From: Rossellomorea arthrocnemi
GTDB lineage: Bacteria > Bacillota > Bacilli > Bacillales > Bacillaceae_B
Direction: 5' to 3'
Assembly (NCBI RefSeq): GCF_904424705.1
Contig: NZ_CAJGBF010000004.1
Location: 124,001 to 188,000 of the forward strand
DNA: 64,000 nt
Shown in pieces: positions 34,211 through 42,320 of the stretch (its first letter is position 1; the number at the start of each line of letters is the position of its first letter). The notes under the pieces were generated by a model, which had not been told where the DNA came from, did not search any database, and was given only the letters and a program-made list of their open reading frames with translations. Made by a program: the position numbers and the translations under genes.

Positions 34211-34621
34211 TTATGGTTTTGTGAAATTTAAATCCCAATTGATCCCGTAAGGATCTTTCACCTTCGCGTAGATAGCTCCCCAAAATGTGTCCTGAAGCTC
34301 CATTATAACCGTTCCTTTTTCAGACAAGCGTTCATAATACATATTGATGTCCTCTTCACTCTCCAGTTCAAGTACAAGTGAAACTTGATTTCCCGCAGTC
34401 GGTGCTTGACCCGGAAAGCTGTCCGACATCATAAAGAAGAGCTCTCTTTTTTTAAATTGAGCATGCATGATGTGGTCTGCAATTTCAGGTGGACTCGGAA
34501 AATCTGCTTCGCCAAATGTCTGTACTCCCAGCACTTCCCCTTCGAATACCTCTTTGTAGTACTCTAATGCATTTCTCGCTTGGCCATCAAAACTAAAATA
34601 AGGTGTAGCCTGATGTTTCAT
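34211..34621 (-). CDS. VOC/PhnB-like protein
   Basis: A 136-residue small VOC-fold protein of the PhnB/YjdN type: PYFSFDGQARNALEYYKEVF at the N-terminus, HIMHAQFKKRELFFMMSD in the middle, and FWGAIYAKVKDPYGINWDLNF at the C-terminus. Members bind metals or hydrophobic ligands, but catalysis is mostly unshown. ATG at 34621 follows GTGGGGAAAAG. Its promoter (TTGTTT, 18 bases, TATAAT on the minus strand at 34663-34692) is preceded by a LexA-like box, hinting at DNA-damage control. Confidence 0.8.
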   Translation of the reverse strand: MKHQATPYFSFDGQARNALEYYKEVFEGEVLGVQTFGEADFPSPPEIADHIMHAQFKKRELFFMMSDSFPGQAPTAGNQVSLVLELESEEDINMYYERLSEKGTVIMELQDTFWGAIYAKVKDPYGINWDLNFTKP

Positions 34622-34691
34622 CTTTTCCCCACTCCAATATTCATGAATTTTTGTACTCTTTTATTATAGACCGAATGCTGGAATAAAAACA

Positions 34692-34705
34692 AGAACAAAT
34701 GTTCG
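34692..34705. promoter_or_regulatory. Candidate LexA (DinR) box
   Basis: On the minus strand CGAAC-ATTT-GTTCT, against the B. subtilis form CGAAC-N4-GTTCG; the mismatch is the last base. It lies at the -35 of the PhnB-like gene. It has not been tested. Confidence 0.45.
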
Positions 34706-34720
34706 TTTTTTACATCAAAT

Positions 34721-34748
34721 AAAAGGATAGGCATATATGTGCCTATCC
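34721..34748 (-). terminator. Rho-independent terminator of ohr
   Basis: GGATAGGCA (34725-34733) pairs with TGCCTATCC (34740-34748); on the minus strand it is followed by TTTTATTT. Confidence 0.8.
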
Positions 34749-34755
34749 CGATCCG

Positions 34756-35178
34756 TTAAAATAATTCAGTATGCAATTCTACAGAGATATTTCCATTTGT
34801 CGCTTTTGAATATGGGCAAACGCCATGAGCTTTTTCCACTAGTTGTTTGGCTTCATCCAGTTCTACACCATTCACGGCGACTGAAAGGACAACGCCTAAT
34901 TTGAATCCACCGTCTGTATCCTTTCCAATTGAGACTTCAGCCGTTACATTGGATTCGATTTTTTTCTTTTCCTGGCGGGCGACTAAATTAAGAGCACTGT
35001 CGAAACAAGCGGCATATCCTGCTGCAAATAGTTGTTCAGGGTTTGTTGATCCTTCAGCCCCATTTCCACCAAGTGACTTCGGCATGGCGAGACCCACATC
35101 CAATACTCCGTCACTGCTTGTTACCTTTCCTGCACGTCCACCTGTTGCCGTTGCTTTTGCTGTATATAATGCTTCCAT
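34756..35178 (-). CDS. ohr: Organic hydroperoxide resistance protein (Ohr)
   Basis: A 140-residue Ohr/OsmC-family peroxidase. The two redox cysteines are in GYAACFDSALN (about 56) and HGVCPYSKAT (about 120); the N-terminal YTAKATATGGRAGKV is typical. It reduces organic hydroperoxides using dihydrolipoamide-type thiols. ATG at 35178 follows GAGGAG with 8 nt spacing; a GTG at 35187 is also in frame. It is divergent from the OhrR gene, with two AATT-GCGCAATT-type sites between them. Confidence 0.93.
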   Translation of the reverse strand: MEALYTAKATATGGRAGKVTSSDGVLDVGLAMPKSLGGNGAEGSTNPEQLFAAGYAACFDSALNLVARQEKKKIESNVTAEVSIGKDTDGGFKLGVVLSVAVNGVELDEAKQLVEKAHGVCPYSKATNGNISVELHTELF

Positions 35179-35200
35179 TTCTGTCACTCCTCTTCATTTT

Positions 35201-35218
35201 AATTGTGCGCAATTCAAT
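35201..35218. promoter_or_regulatory. Candidate OhrR operator 1
   Basis: AATTGTGCGCAATTCAAT has a TGCGCA-centred dyad with AATT on both sides. It lies in the ohr leader, directly upstream of the ribosome site. Confidence 0.5.
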
Positions 35219-35263
35219 ATTACAAAACTAAATATAACTCCTCTGATTTTTATTGTCAACTAT

Positions 35264-35284
35264 TTAATTTTGCGCAATTTAATT
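35264..35284. promoter_or_regulatory. Candidate OhrR operator 2
   Basis: The second TTAATTTTGCGCAATTTAAT-type site, similar to operator 1 and about 60 bases away, between ohr and ohrR. Two such sites flanking divergent promoters fit joint control by OhrR. Confidence 0.5.
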
Positions 35285-35350
35285 TGATAACTGATAATTT
35301 TTTTTGTATGATAATCTCAATTAGTATGTTCAAGAAGGGAATAGACATGT

Positions 35351-35779
35351 ATGATGGATCCATTATTATTAGAGAACCAAATCTGTTTTAAAATCTACAC
35401 AGCTGAGCGGGAGATAACAAAGGTTTACCGGAGCCTCCTGGAGGAAATTGGTGTCACGTATCCTCAATACCTGGCCCTTTTGGTGTTATGGGAAATAGAA
35501 ACGGTTTCAGTAAAGGAACTGGGGAGGAAGTTATTCCTGGATTCCGGTACGCTGACTCCCATGCTGAAAAGGATGGAAGTGAACGGTCTAGTGGAACGCA
35601 CACGATCAGCAGAGGATGAGAGAAGTGTTATCATCAGCCTTACAGGTAAGGGGAGAGATATGAAAGAAAAAGCAGAGTGTGTCCCGACCCGTTTATTGGA
35701 GCGGCTGGAAATGGACGGTGACGAGTTAGCGAAGTTGGATCAGACCCTTACAACAATCCTTGATAGACTGCAGCAATAA
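35351..35779 (+). CDS. ohrR: MarR-family peroxide sensor OhrR
   Basis: A 142-residue MarR protein. The redox Cys12 in NQICFKIYTAEREI is at the position of B. subtilis OhrR Cys15; the winged helix has VKELGRKLFLDSGTLTPMLKRMEVNGLVERTRSAEDERS. It represses ohr until the cysteine is oxidised by organic peroxides. The initiator is one of two adjacent ATGs (35351 or 35354), with AAGGGA upstream. Its location opposite ohr makes the assignment secure. Confidence 0.92.
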   Translation: MMDPLLLENQICFKIYTAEREITKVYRSLLEEIGVTYPQYLALLVLWEIETVSVKELGRKLFLDSGTLTPMLKRMEVNGLVERTRSAEDERSVIISLTGKGRDMKEKAECVPTRLLERLEMDGDELAKLDQTLTTILDRLQQ

Positions 35780-36018
35780 TAACAGTCAATTTATTTTGCC
35801 ATTTCGAATTAGATATGGTGATAATTTAGATATCGTCTGATGTTTTGCCGTTTTGGTCGGTTTTCTCCCAGAACGGCTTAATTCTCGGGAATATTGACCG
35901 GATTATTTCAGTAAGGAAGTTAATCCCCCTCACAAAATGCCAAGCGTCACCCTTTTTCTAACAGGATCCTGCAATAAGCTGAGCCTCCGTCAACTGGTTC
36001 AATGAAAGGTATCTTCCC

Positions 36019-36306
36019 TCATGGAGAATTCTGCTTCTCCCCTCGAAAAGTCAGCACCGAAGTCTTCAAGGAGGCGAAATTTCCAATCGCCGCATATCCA
36101 TAAAAAAAACCCATGAAAATGCCCGTGGCAATCTGACCCCTGTGACTGATGAAAATAGATATGAATAATCCAAGTATGACGGCGATATTAGGCACTAAAT
36201 AAGCCCGAGGTTTAAAGAGGATTTTAATAAGCTGTGTTAGCAGGATGATGATCGGAATAGCGATGACAGCATCCCAAAAGTTCGTGTGAATAGTAGGGAA
36301 ATCCAT
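36019..36306 (-). CDS. Small membrane protein, holin-like, function unknown
   Basis: A 95-residue protein with three hydrophobic segments (about 13-30, 37-53 and 60-77), a basic linker KILFKPRAYL, and a charged C-terminus. Size and layout recall phage-type holins but I see no lytic partner nearby, so the name is not justified. The ATG at 36306 follows GGAGGC. It is a lone gene downstream of the ohrR region and upstream of a dispersed repeat. Confidence 0.65.
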   Translation of the reverse strand: MDFPTIHTNFWDAVIAIPIIILLTQLIKILFKPRAYLVPNIAVILGLFISIFISHRGQIATGIFMGFFYGYAAIGNFASLKTSVLTFRGEKQNSP

Positions 36307-36366
36307 ATAATGCCTCCAATAAAGGTTCTGTTCATACTATTTCCTTATTGAGTGAGATTTAACAAA

Positions 36367-36591
36367 ATAGAGGCCGAGACAGTAGAGGTTTAGTCAAAAG
36401 AAAATCCGAACGATCATTCGAAATCGTTCGGATTTTTATTATTTTTGATTGGTATGCAAGACGAAGACTCCTGCGGGAAAGTAAAAAAGAAAAAGGTCTT
36501 TGACCTCTAGCCCCTAAGGCTTGAGTTGGACATCTTGATGACAGGAGGAGGCTTGCCTTTTAGAATGACGTTTTAGTTAAAACACGGCTTC
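36367..36591 (+). repeat. MITE-like dispersed repeat, decayed copy
   Basis: It begins with TAGAGGCCGAGAC, has the hairpin AAAATCCGAACGAT (36401-36414)/ATCGTTCGGATTTT (36423-36436), then TGCAAGACGAAGACTCCTGC (36455-36474), matching the full-size copy at 58876-59259 read on the other strand. Internal sequence is shortened. Its right end (GGCTTCATG) reaches the stop codon of the flavoprotein gene at 36590. Confidence 0.75.
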
Positions 36592-37129
36592 ATGATTTAA
36601 ATCGTTCGTTCCAGCGTTCTGCCTTTTCGAGTGCAGCAATGTCGTTGACGATCTCACCAGGCTTGACGCCAGCACCGATTATATAATCTGCGAATTCCAT
36701 ATTGACGAATTGGAAAATGTAATCGAACTGTTGTATCAGAGGAAGTCCTTTAATTTTAGCTGAGCTTCCTCCGGTAATCACAACATACGCTTTTTTCTTT
36801 GTAAGCTCTTCTTTTAGATTAAAGCGTTCATCGCGTAAATATTGACTCCAGCGATCGAAGAAGTTCTTCATCGGGCCGCTCATACCATACCAGTATAGGG
36901 GTGTAGCAAATAATAATACGTCATGCTCTTCCATCAATCGGACAAGTTGTTCGTAGTCATCCTCAACGGGCAGAAAGCCGCCTTCAGAGTGGCGTAAGTC
37001 TTCAATCGGTTCAATATGCATATCGGCAAGGGAGGCGATGGTATGGTCGGTCCCTTCGACGATTTTTTTCGCAAGGTATTCTGAGTTGCCGTTTTTTCGT
37101 GTACTTCCTAAAAGGGCTAATACTTTCAT
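36590..37129 (-). CDS. ywqN: NAD(P)H-dependent FMN reductase/flavodoxin-like oxidoreductase
   Basis: A 179-residue flavodoxin-fold reductase. KVLALLGSTRKNGNSEYLAKKI (2-23) is the FMN phosphate loop and FATPLYWYGMSGPMKNFFDRWSQYL (about 74-98) the flavin-contacting region typical of the YwqN-like group. It transfers electrons from NAD(P)H to quinones or nitro compounds; the substrate is unknown. It is monocistronic. The B. subtilis name reflects resemblance, not proven orthology. Confidence 0.85.
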   Translation of the reverse strand: MKVLALLGSTRKNGNSEYLAKKIVEGTDHTIASLADMHIEPIEDLRHSEGGFLPVEDDYEQLVRLMEEHDVLLFATPLYWYGMSGPMKNFFDRWSQYLRDERFNLKEELTKKKAYVVITGGSSAKIKGLPLIQQFDYIFQFVNMEFADYIIGAGVKPGEIVNDIAALEKAERWNERFKS

Positions 37130-37366
37130 TTATCAACACTCCTTTATGAATTCATTTTTTTAAAAGGATTCCGTATGAAGAGTGTAAAGGACCGAACCAC
37201 TTCACTGCTATGATGGGAAGCAGATCCTCTCATAAGTGTTGGAACGACTATGAGTATATCATTGATTGAAGGAGCAAAGTTACCAATGATGACTTGAACT
37301 TATGAATCCCTAAGGAAGGGGTAATCGCCAGCGGTTTAGTCCTTTTTTGGGGGATCACTACTCTTA

Positions 37367-37822
37367 TTACCGTCTGCGGAACCCTTCCTCACGCAGATAC
37401 AACGCTGCTTCATCATATCCGCCAAAACTGTCCTCCAAGTTATCGCCGGCATAAATATTCCAACGGTCATCCTCTTCCATTAACGTGAGTGTATGCCCTT
37501 CAGCATCTTTCCATAACTGTTCGACCGGTGGCACGATTTCTACTTCCGTTGCCAAATGATTGATGGATACACGAATGATCTGGCGCAGGTCAGTACCTGA
37601 AAAATCACGGATATTTACGAGTCCTTTTTGATTTGGTTCATATTCAGGAAGGCTGCCGGTGTAAACAAAGCCGTTCCCGTTCGGATGCAGGTGATACACG
37701 ACAGTAGTCTTCTCATAGAGACTGTCCTCAAAGTGGAAGTTCACCCTGTTCAACGAAACATCCTTTCGTGAAAGCTCAGGAAACTCCTCTATGATGGCTA
37801 ATTTATCTTCAAAAGTCAGCAA
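37367..37822 (-). CDS. Hypothetical protein, 151 residues
   Basis: Not recognised. A soluble protein rich in acidic residues: MLTFEDKLAIIEEFPELSRKDVSLNRVNFHFEDSLYEKTTVVYHLHPNGNGFVYTGSLP opens it, and the C-terminus is EEDDRWNIYAGDNLEDSFGGYDEAALYLREEGF. No cysteine, membrane segment or catalytic motif stands out. The start ATG at 37822 is preceded by GAGGGATC. It is divergent from the DEAD-box helicase gene, about 100 bases away. Confidence 0.8.
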   Translation of the reverse strand: MLTFEDKLAIIEEFPELSRKDVSLNRVNFHFEDSLYEKTTVVYHLHPNGNGFVYTGSLPEYEPNQKGLVNIRDFSGTDLRQIIRVSINHLATEVEIVPPVEQLWKDAEGHTLTLMEEDDRWNIYAGDNLEDSFGGYDEAALYLREEGFRRR

Positions 37823-37922
37823 TGTGATCCCTCATTTCATTTTACGATTTTCCCATTATAACACAGTGCCCTATTTTCTAAAGAGGATTAAAGGTATAAT
37901 GAGTATCAAAGAGGTGACCCCA

Positions 37923-39350
37923 TTGAATGATTTTACTTCCTTAGGAATTCAACCTAAGTACGTCCATGCATTAAAAGAACAATCCATCATAGAGCCAACG
38001 CCGATTCAGAGTGAAACCATCCCTGTATTATTAAATGGTGAAGACGTGATTGGACAAGCCCAAACCGGGACGGGGAAAACGATGGCGTTTCTTCTGCCCA
38101 TGCTTGCCAAGATAGATCCTGGAAAAGATGAGATCCAGTCTCTTATCGTGACTCCGACGAGGGAGCTTGCGATTCAAGTGACCGCTGAATTAAATCAAAT
38201 ACTTTCTTCTACGGAAGATGACATACATGTATTAGCCGTGTACGGTGGTCAGGATGTGGAGAAACAGATTAAACGTTTGAAGAATAAAGCCATTCATATC
38301 GTGATCGGAACACCGGGTCGTATCCTCGATCATGTGCGACGTGAAACGGTCGACTTTTCGAATGTATCATTTCTCGTATTAGATGAAGCGGATCAGATGC
38401 TGCATATCGGATTTTTTGATGAAGTGGAATCGATCATCCGTGAGACACCTTTCACCCGTCAGACCGCCCTGTTTTCAGCAACGATGTCTAAGGATATCCG
38501 CAAGATCGGGAAGCGCTATATGAATAATCCTCATAATGTGCAAATCCGTGAAAAAGAAAAAATTGTACAGGAAATCCATCAGGAAATCGTGGAAACGACG
38601 GATCGTCTGAAACTGGATGCCCTCAGTCAGACGATCCACGATGTCCAACCGTTCCTGGGGATCATTTTCTGCCGGACGAAGAGAAGGGTCAGCAAGCTGC
38701 TTGGAGACCTAAAAGCGAGAGGCTTTTTAGTAGATGAGCTCCACGGTGACTTGTCTCAGGCAAAACGTGAAAACGTGATGAAGAAATTCAGGGATGCGAA
38801 GCTCCAACTTCTTATCGCTACGGATGTGGCAGCCCGGGGTCTCGACGTTGAAGGCGTCACCCATGTGTTTAACTATGATATCCCTCAAGATGTGGAAAGC
38901 TACATTCATAGAATTGGGCGTACGGGCCGTGCAGGGCAAGACGGGCTTGCCATCACCTTTGTTGCACTGAAGGATAAGCAAGACCTGGAAACGATTGAAA
39001 AAGGCATCGACCGTTCGTTACCCCGTCGAATGGTAAAGGTGGTTTCTGCTAAAGAAATTCCTAATAGCTCCAAAGGATCCAATGAAAGTGCGAAGGATCG
39101 ACGCGAAAAGAATATTCAGGCTAATAAAGAGAGAAAAGCAAGGTCCCCTAGAGGAAGCCGGTCACGAACTGGTGACACCAGCGGTTCTTCCCGCTCCGGT
39201 AAGGCTCGGAACGAGGACTCTCCATCCCGGCGAAGCGATGAATCATCCCGCACCCCCCGGGGAAGACAATCAAAGACTGCCGGAAGAAGTAACCAAGGCA
39301 ATCGCCGCAATAGTGGGAACAGGTCTACTTCCAACAGAAGAGGGCGCTAA
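37923..39350 (+). CDS. DEAD-box ATP-dependent RNA helicase with Arg/Ser-rich tail
   Basis: An about 475-residue helicase. Motif Q is near the start (FTSLGIQPKYVHAL, EPTPIQ), then GQAQTGTGKT (motif I), PTRELAIQ, LDEADQML (II), SATMSKDI (III), GDLSQAKR, and TDVAARGLDV, YIHRIGRTGRAGQ (VI). The C-terminus from about 385 is a disordered Arg, Ser and Gly tail (RGSRSRTG, RRSDESSR, RGRQSKTAGRSNQG). It unwinds structured RNA in ribosome assembly or decay. TTG 37923 follows AAAGAGGTGA and gives the usual family start; ATG 37899 is an alternative. Confidence 0.93.
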   Translation: MNDFTSLGIQPKYVHALKEQSIIEPTPIQSETIPVLLNGEDVIGQAQTGTGKTMAFLLPMLAKIDPGKDEIQSLIVTPTRELAIQVTAELNQILSSTEDDIHVLAVYGGQDVEKQIKRLKNKAIHIVIGTPGRILDHVRRETVDFSNVSFLVLDEADQMLHIGFFDEVESIIRETPFTRQTALFSATMSKDIRKIGKRYMNNPHNVQIREKEKIVQEIHQEIVETTDRLKLDALSQTIHDVQPFLGIIFCRTKRRVSKLLGDLKARGFLVDELHGDLSQAKRENVMKKFRDAKLQLLIATDVAARGLDVEGVTHVFNYDIPQDVESYIHRIGRTGRAGQDGLAITFVALKDKQDLETIEKGIDRSLPRRMVKVVSAKEIPNSSKGSNESAKDRREKNIQANKERKARSPRGSRSRTGDTSGSSRSGKARNEDSPSRRSDESSRTPRGRQSKTAGRSNQGNRRNSGNRSTSNRRGR

Positions 39351-39354
39351 CCAG

Positions 39355-39393
39355 GAAGCATGGTGACAATTAGGTCATCATGCTTCTTTCCTT
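39355..39393 (+). terminator. Rho-independent terminator
   Basis: GAAGCATGGTGAC pairs with GTCATCATGCTTC around a six-base loop, followed by TTTCCTTTT. It ends the helicase transcript. Confidence 0.75.
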
Positions 39394-39678
39394 TTGGAGA
39401 AATGAAAAAGAGACTAAAGACAAAAGTGTATTAGTCAAAGAGAAATCCGAACGATCACTCGAAATCGTTTGAATTTTTATTGTTTTTTAGGAGTATTGGA
39501 TGTACCTCAAACCAATGATCCGGAAGAGTTGAGTGGTTAAACGCCATTATTTCATCGATTCAGGCGGCTCATCGTCTCTGTTAGGACCTCTATAGCATAA
39601 CTTATAAAAAGGACGTTTTATCTTCATAATAACAGGGAAAAGCAGTTTTTATAGAGTAGACAATTGGAGGGCGTAAAG
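39394..39678. other. Gap with decayed copy of dispersed repeat
   Basis: This region has no ORF with a ribosome site. It carries the decayed MITE-like copy (39410-39500); the rest is an AT-rich leader for the dimethylargininase-like gene. Confidence 0.6.
39410..39500 (+). repeat. MITE-like dispersed repeat, short decayed copy
   Basis: GAGACTAAAGACAAAAGTGTATTAGTC, then AAATCCGAACGATCACTCGAAATCGTTTGAATTTTTATTG: the same flank and hairpin as the 36367 and 58876 copies, with a mismatch in the right arm (CGTTTGAA for CGTTCGGA). The inner module is lost. Confidence 0.65.
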
Positions 39679-40536
39679 ATGAGTTTAAATTCCCCGATGG
39701 TTCCAAATTCTAAAACTTATTGTTCCAATGAGTATGGAAAGTTAAAGAAGGTTGTTGTCGTTTCACCTGAAAATATGCAAATTAATGAAATCATAAATGA
39801 GACTCAAAAGCACTTTTTAGACGACAATATCAATATCGATAAAGCTGTTTTGCAACATGAAAAATTTGTAGACACGTTAGAGAAAAATGGTGCAGAGGTC
39901 ATTCACCTTCAACCATCTCTTGAATTCAATGAACAAGTGTTCACGAGAGACATTGGTTTCACGATTCATGATCAGTTTTTTGTTTCATCGATGAATACTG
40001 ATGTCAGGCGTGGTGAGGTGGAGACACTGAAAAAATGGCTGGATGAGAATGGTGTACCATATAGCGAGTTTCTTCATTCAATTGAAGGTGGGGATGTCCT
40101 GGTCGATGGGGATGATATTTGGATTGGGGTGAGTGGACGAACGAATCAGCTGGCGATTCAATCGTTACGAAATCAGCTCACACCGTATACCGTTCATGAA
40201 TTACCATTGAGAGAAGACATCCTTCACTTGGATTGCGTATTCACCATCATTTCAAGTGAGTGGGCGATTGTGTATCCTCCGGCATTTTCAAAAGAGGATC
40301 TTAAGACCATTAAGAGTCATTACAATATCATAACAGTGACGGATAAGGAACAGTTTCAAATGGGACCCAATGTATTGGCGATTGGAGATGAAAAGATCAT
40401 CAGTCTCATCCAACACACATCCTTAAATAAGCGGATGAAAGCGAAGGGTTTTGAGGTGATTGAACTGGATTTATCGGAAATTATTAAATCAGGCGGTTCA
40501 TTCCGTTGCTGTACACTTCCCCTAATTAGGGAGTAA
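39679..40536 (+). CDS. ykgA: Dimethylargininase-like amidinohydrolase (YkgA-like)
   Basis: A 285-residue pentein enzyme. Visible are NEQVFTRDIGFTI (about 84-96), IEGGDVLVDG (Glu136, Asp139), His183 in HLDCVFTII, and the nucleophile Cys277 in SGGSFRCCTLPL. The length and sequence match B. subtilis YkgA, a dimethylarginine dimethylaminohydrolase-like protein. It would cleave methylarginine or arginine guanidino groups. ATG 39679 follows GGAGGG; TTG 39664 is not needed. Compared with the copy at 3736 it lacks the extra N-terminal insert and shares the HLD and RC motifs. Confidence 0.85.
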   Translation: MSLNSPMVPNSKTYCSNEYGKLKKVVVVSPENMQINEIINETQKHFLDDNINIDKAVLQHEKFVDTLEKNGAEVIHLQPSLEFNEQVFTRDIGFTIHDQFFVSSMNTDVRRGEVETLKKWLDENGVPYSEFLHSIEGGDVLVDGDDIWIGVSGRTNQLAIQSLRNQLTPYTVHELPLREDILHLDCVFTIISSEWAIVYPPAFSKEDLKTIKSHYNIITVTDKEQFQMGPNVLAIGDEKIISLIQHTSLNKRMKAKGFEVIELDLSEIIKSGGSFRCCTLPLIRE

Positions 40537-40540
40537 GGAA

Positions 40541-40569
40541 AAAACAGGTGACTTTATACCTGTTTTTTT
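40541..40569 (+). terminator. Rho-independent terminator
   Basis: AAACAGGT pairs with ACCTGTTT, followed by TTTTT. It ends the ykgA-like transcript. Confidence 0.8.
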
Positions 40570-40573
40570 CAAT

Positions 40574-40590
40574 TTTACATAAGTTTTACA
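40574..40590 (+). promoter_or_regulatory. PhoP box pair upstream of alkaline phosphatase
   Basis: TTTACA (40574-40579) and TTTACA (40585-40590), 11 bases apart. Two TTWACA hexamers at one helical turn are the PhoP binding pattern known from B. subtilis Pho genes. Confidence 0.65.
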
Positions 40591-40673
40591 CTCTTGTCTT
40601 CGTTTTGAAAATGTTTCTTCATATTATCCCTTTAGTCTTCTACATGTATCAAGAATAATAGGAGGTAGGGAAA

Positions 40674-42053
40674 ATGAAAAAATCAATGAAGAAGATTCTT
40701 CCGTTTGCAGTCGTTTCCACATTAGCTCTTGGAAGTGTGATAGGAATGAATCAGGACAACACAGAAGCGAAAGCCAAAGAATCAAAAAATGGAAAAGCCA
40801 AGAACGTCATTTTTATGATTGGGGATGGAATGGGCGTCCCATATACAACGGGTCTTCGTTATATGAATGACAATCCGGATACGGTAGAAATGGAAAAAAC
40901 CGCGTTTGATCCTTACCTTGTCGGATTACAGACTACATATCCAGAAGATGAAAAAGAGAACGTAACAGATTCAGCTGCTGCAGCAACCGCGATGAGCGGT
41001 GGAGTGAAAACATATAATAATGCAATTGCAGTAGACAACGATAAATCAGATGTGAAAACGGTATTGGAGCAGGCGAAAGAAAACGGTATGTCTACAGGAA
41101 TAGTGGCAACATCTGAAATTACACATGCTACCCCTGCTTCTTACGGAGCACATGAAGAACAACGTAAAAGTGAAGATGCAATTGCAGATGACTATTATGA
41201 TGAAATGATTAATGGGAAACATAAAATTGACGTCATGCTTGGAGGTGGAACCGATTTCTTTGAGCGTGAAGACAGAAATCTTGCTCAACAGTTCCAAAAA
41301 GATGGATACAGTTATGTAAAATCTGCTGAAGAACTAAAAAAAGATGACAATGAACGAGTTCTGGGCTTATTCTCTGAAGTCGGAATGGACAAGATGATTG
41401 ATCGCGATGAGAAACAACCAAGCCTCGCGGATATGACGACAGCAGCACTTGATCGTTTGAAGCGTGATAAAGATGGTTTCTTCCTGATGGTGGAGGGAAG
41501 CCAAATTGATTGGGCTGGACATGATAATGATGTTGTCGGTGCCATGAGTGAAATGAAAGATTTTGAACAAGCTTTTGAGAAAGTAAGAGAGTTTGCGAAA
41601 ACAAATGGAGAAACCCTTGTGATTGTGACGGCAGACCATTCAACCGGCGGTATCTCAATTGGTTCTGATGGTGAGTACAAGTGGGATCCAACACCAATCC
41701 AAGCGGCAAAGCACACTCCTGATTTTATGGCAGAGCAAATCGTGAAAGGTGCTTCAGTTGAAGAAACGTTAGGGAACAATATCGATCTTGACTTATCAAA
41801 TAAAGAAATCGCTTCTGTCAAAACCGCAGCCGAAAAAGGAGATATAACAGAGATCGATAATGCCATCGAGAAGATTTTTGACAAACGTTCAGGTACTGGC
41901 TGGACAACTGGTGGTCATACAGGTGACGAAGTTCCAGTTTACGCTTTCGGTCCTCAGAAAGAGAAATTTGCCGGGCTGATCGATAACACGGATCAAGCAA
42001 AAATGATTTTTGAATTATTGAAGAATAAAGGGAAGATCAAAGATCAAAAATAA
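40674..42053 (+). CDS. Alkaline phosphatase (PhoA/PhoB-like)
   Basis: A 459-residue secreted phosphomonoesterase. Residues 1-31 are a signal peptide; the mature enzyme has Asp51 in IGDGMGV, the catalytic Ser100 in NVTDSAAAATAMSGG, HATPASYGAHEEQR, DWAGHDND, TADHSTGG and TGGHTGDEVPVYAFG, all standard metal and phosphate ligands. It releases phosphate from organic esters outside the cell. ATG 40674 follows AGGAGGTAGGG. A PhoP box pair upstream predicts induction by phosphate limitation. Confidence 0.95.
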   Translation: MKKSMKKILPFAVVSTLALGSVIGMNQDNTEAKAKESKNGKAKNVIFMIGDGMGVPYTTGLRYMNDNPDTVEMEKTAFDPYLVGLQTTYPEDEKENVTDSAAAATAMSGGVKTYNNAIAVDNDKSDVKTVLEQAKENGMSTGIVATSEITHATPASYGAHEEQRKSEDAIADDYYDEMINGKHKIDVMLGGGTDFFEREDRNLAQQFQKDGYSYVKSAEELKKDDNERVLGLFSEVGMDKMIDRDEKQPSLADMTTAALDRLKRDKDGFFLMVEGSQIDWAGHDNDVVGAMSEMKDFEQAFEKVREFAKTNGETLVIVTADHSTGGISIGSDGEYKWDPTPIQAAKHTPDFMAEQIVKGASVEETLGNNIDLDLSNKEIASVKTAAEKGDITEIDNAIEKIFDKRSGTGWTTGGHTGDEVPVYAFGPQKEKFAGLIDNTDQAKMIFELLKNKGKIKDQK

Positions 42054-42067
42054 TGTTTTATAATTTA

Positions 42068-42097
42068 GACCCTGCCTTGAACTCGGCAGGGTCTTTT
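42068..42097. terminator. Bidirectional terminator
   Basis: GACCCTGCC pairs with GGCAGGGTC, with TTTT on the right. It separates alkaline phosphatase and the convergent SspH gene. Confidence 0.8.
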
Positions 42098-42103
42098 CTT
42101 TCG

Positions 42104-42283
42104 TTATACTTCTTCTAAATCAGAAATACTGACTTCGGACCGTTCTTCCAGTGGTCCACGAAGGTGCACAACGGCCGCTTTCCCGTCTTCATTGACAGAG
42201 TCGATCCAGACGGACGCATCTCGATATTTGACTTCGATGTCGGCAGAAGAAGATAGTATTTGTTTGACTCGATTTTGATCCAT
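42104..42283 (-). CDS. sspH: H-type small acid-soluble spore protein
   Basis: A 59-residue SASP: MDQNRVKQILSSSADIEVKY begins it, followed by VWIDSVNEDGKAAVVHLRG and VSISDLEEV. The pattern of an H-type SASP (short N-terminal helix, WIxxVxE motif, acidic tail) is clear. These proteins accumulate in the forespore core. The ATG at 42283 follows AGGAGG with 8 nt spacing. It is a short monocistronic unit. Confidence 0.9.
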   Translation of the reverse strand: MDQNRVKQILSSSADIEVKYRDASVWIDSVNEDGKAAVVHLRGPLEERSEVSISDLEEV

Positions 42284-42320
42284 GAATATTTCCTCCTAGA
42301 GCCTACTGGCAGGACTTATG

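Noticed and set aside
36019..36306. Phage holin
   Set aside because: Topology is compatible, but there is no endolysin or phage gene nearby.
41046..41884. Three minus-strand ORFs inside alkaline phosphatase
   Set aside because: Shadow frames with serine/histidine-rich low-complexity translations; no ribosome sites.
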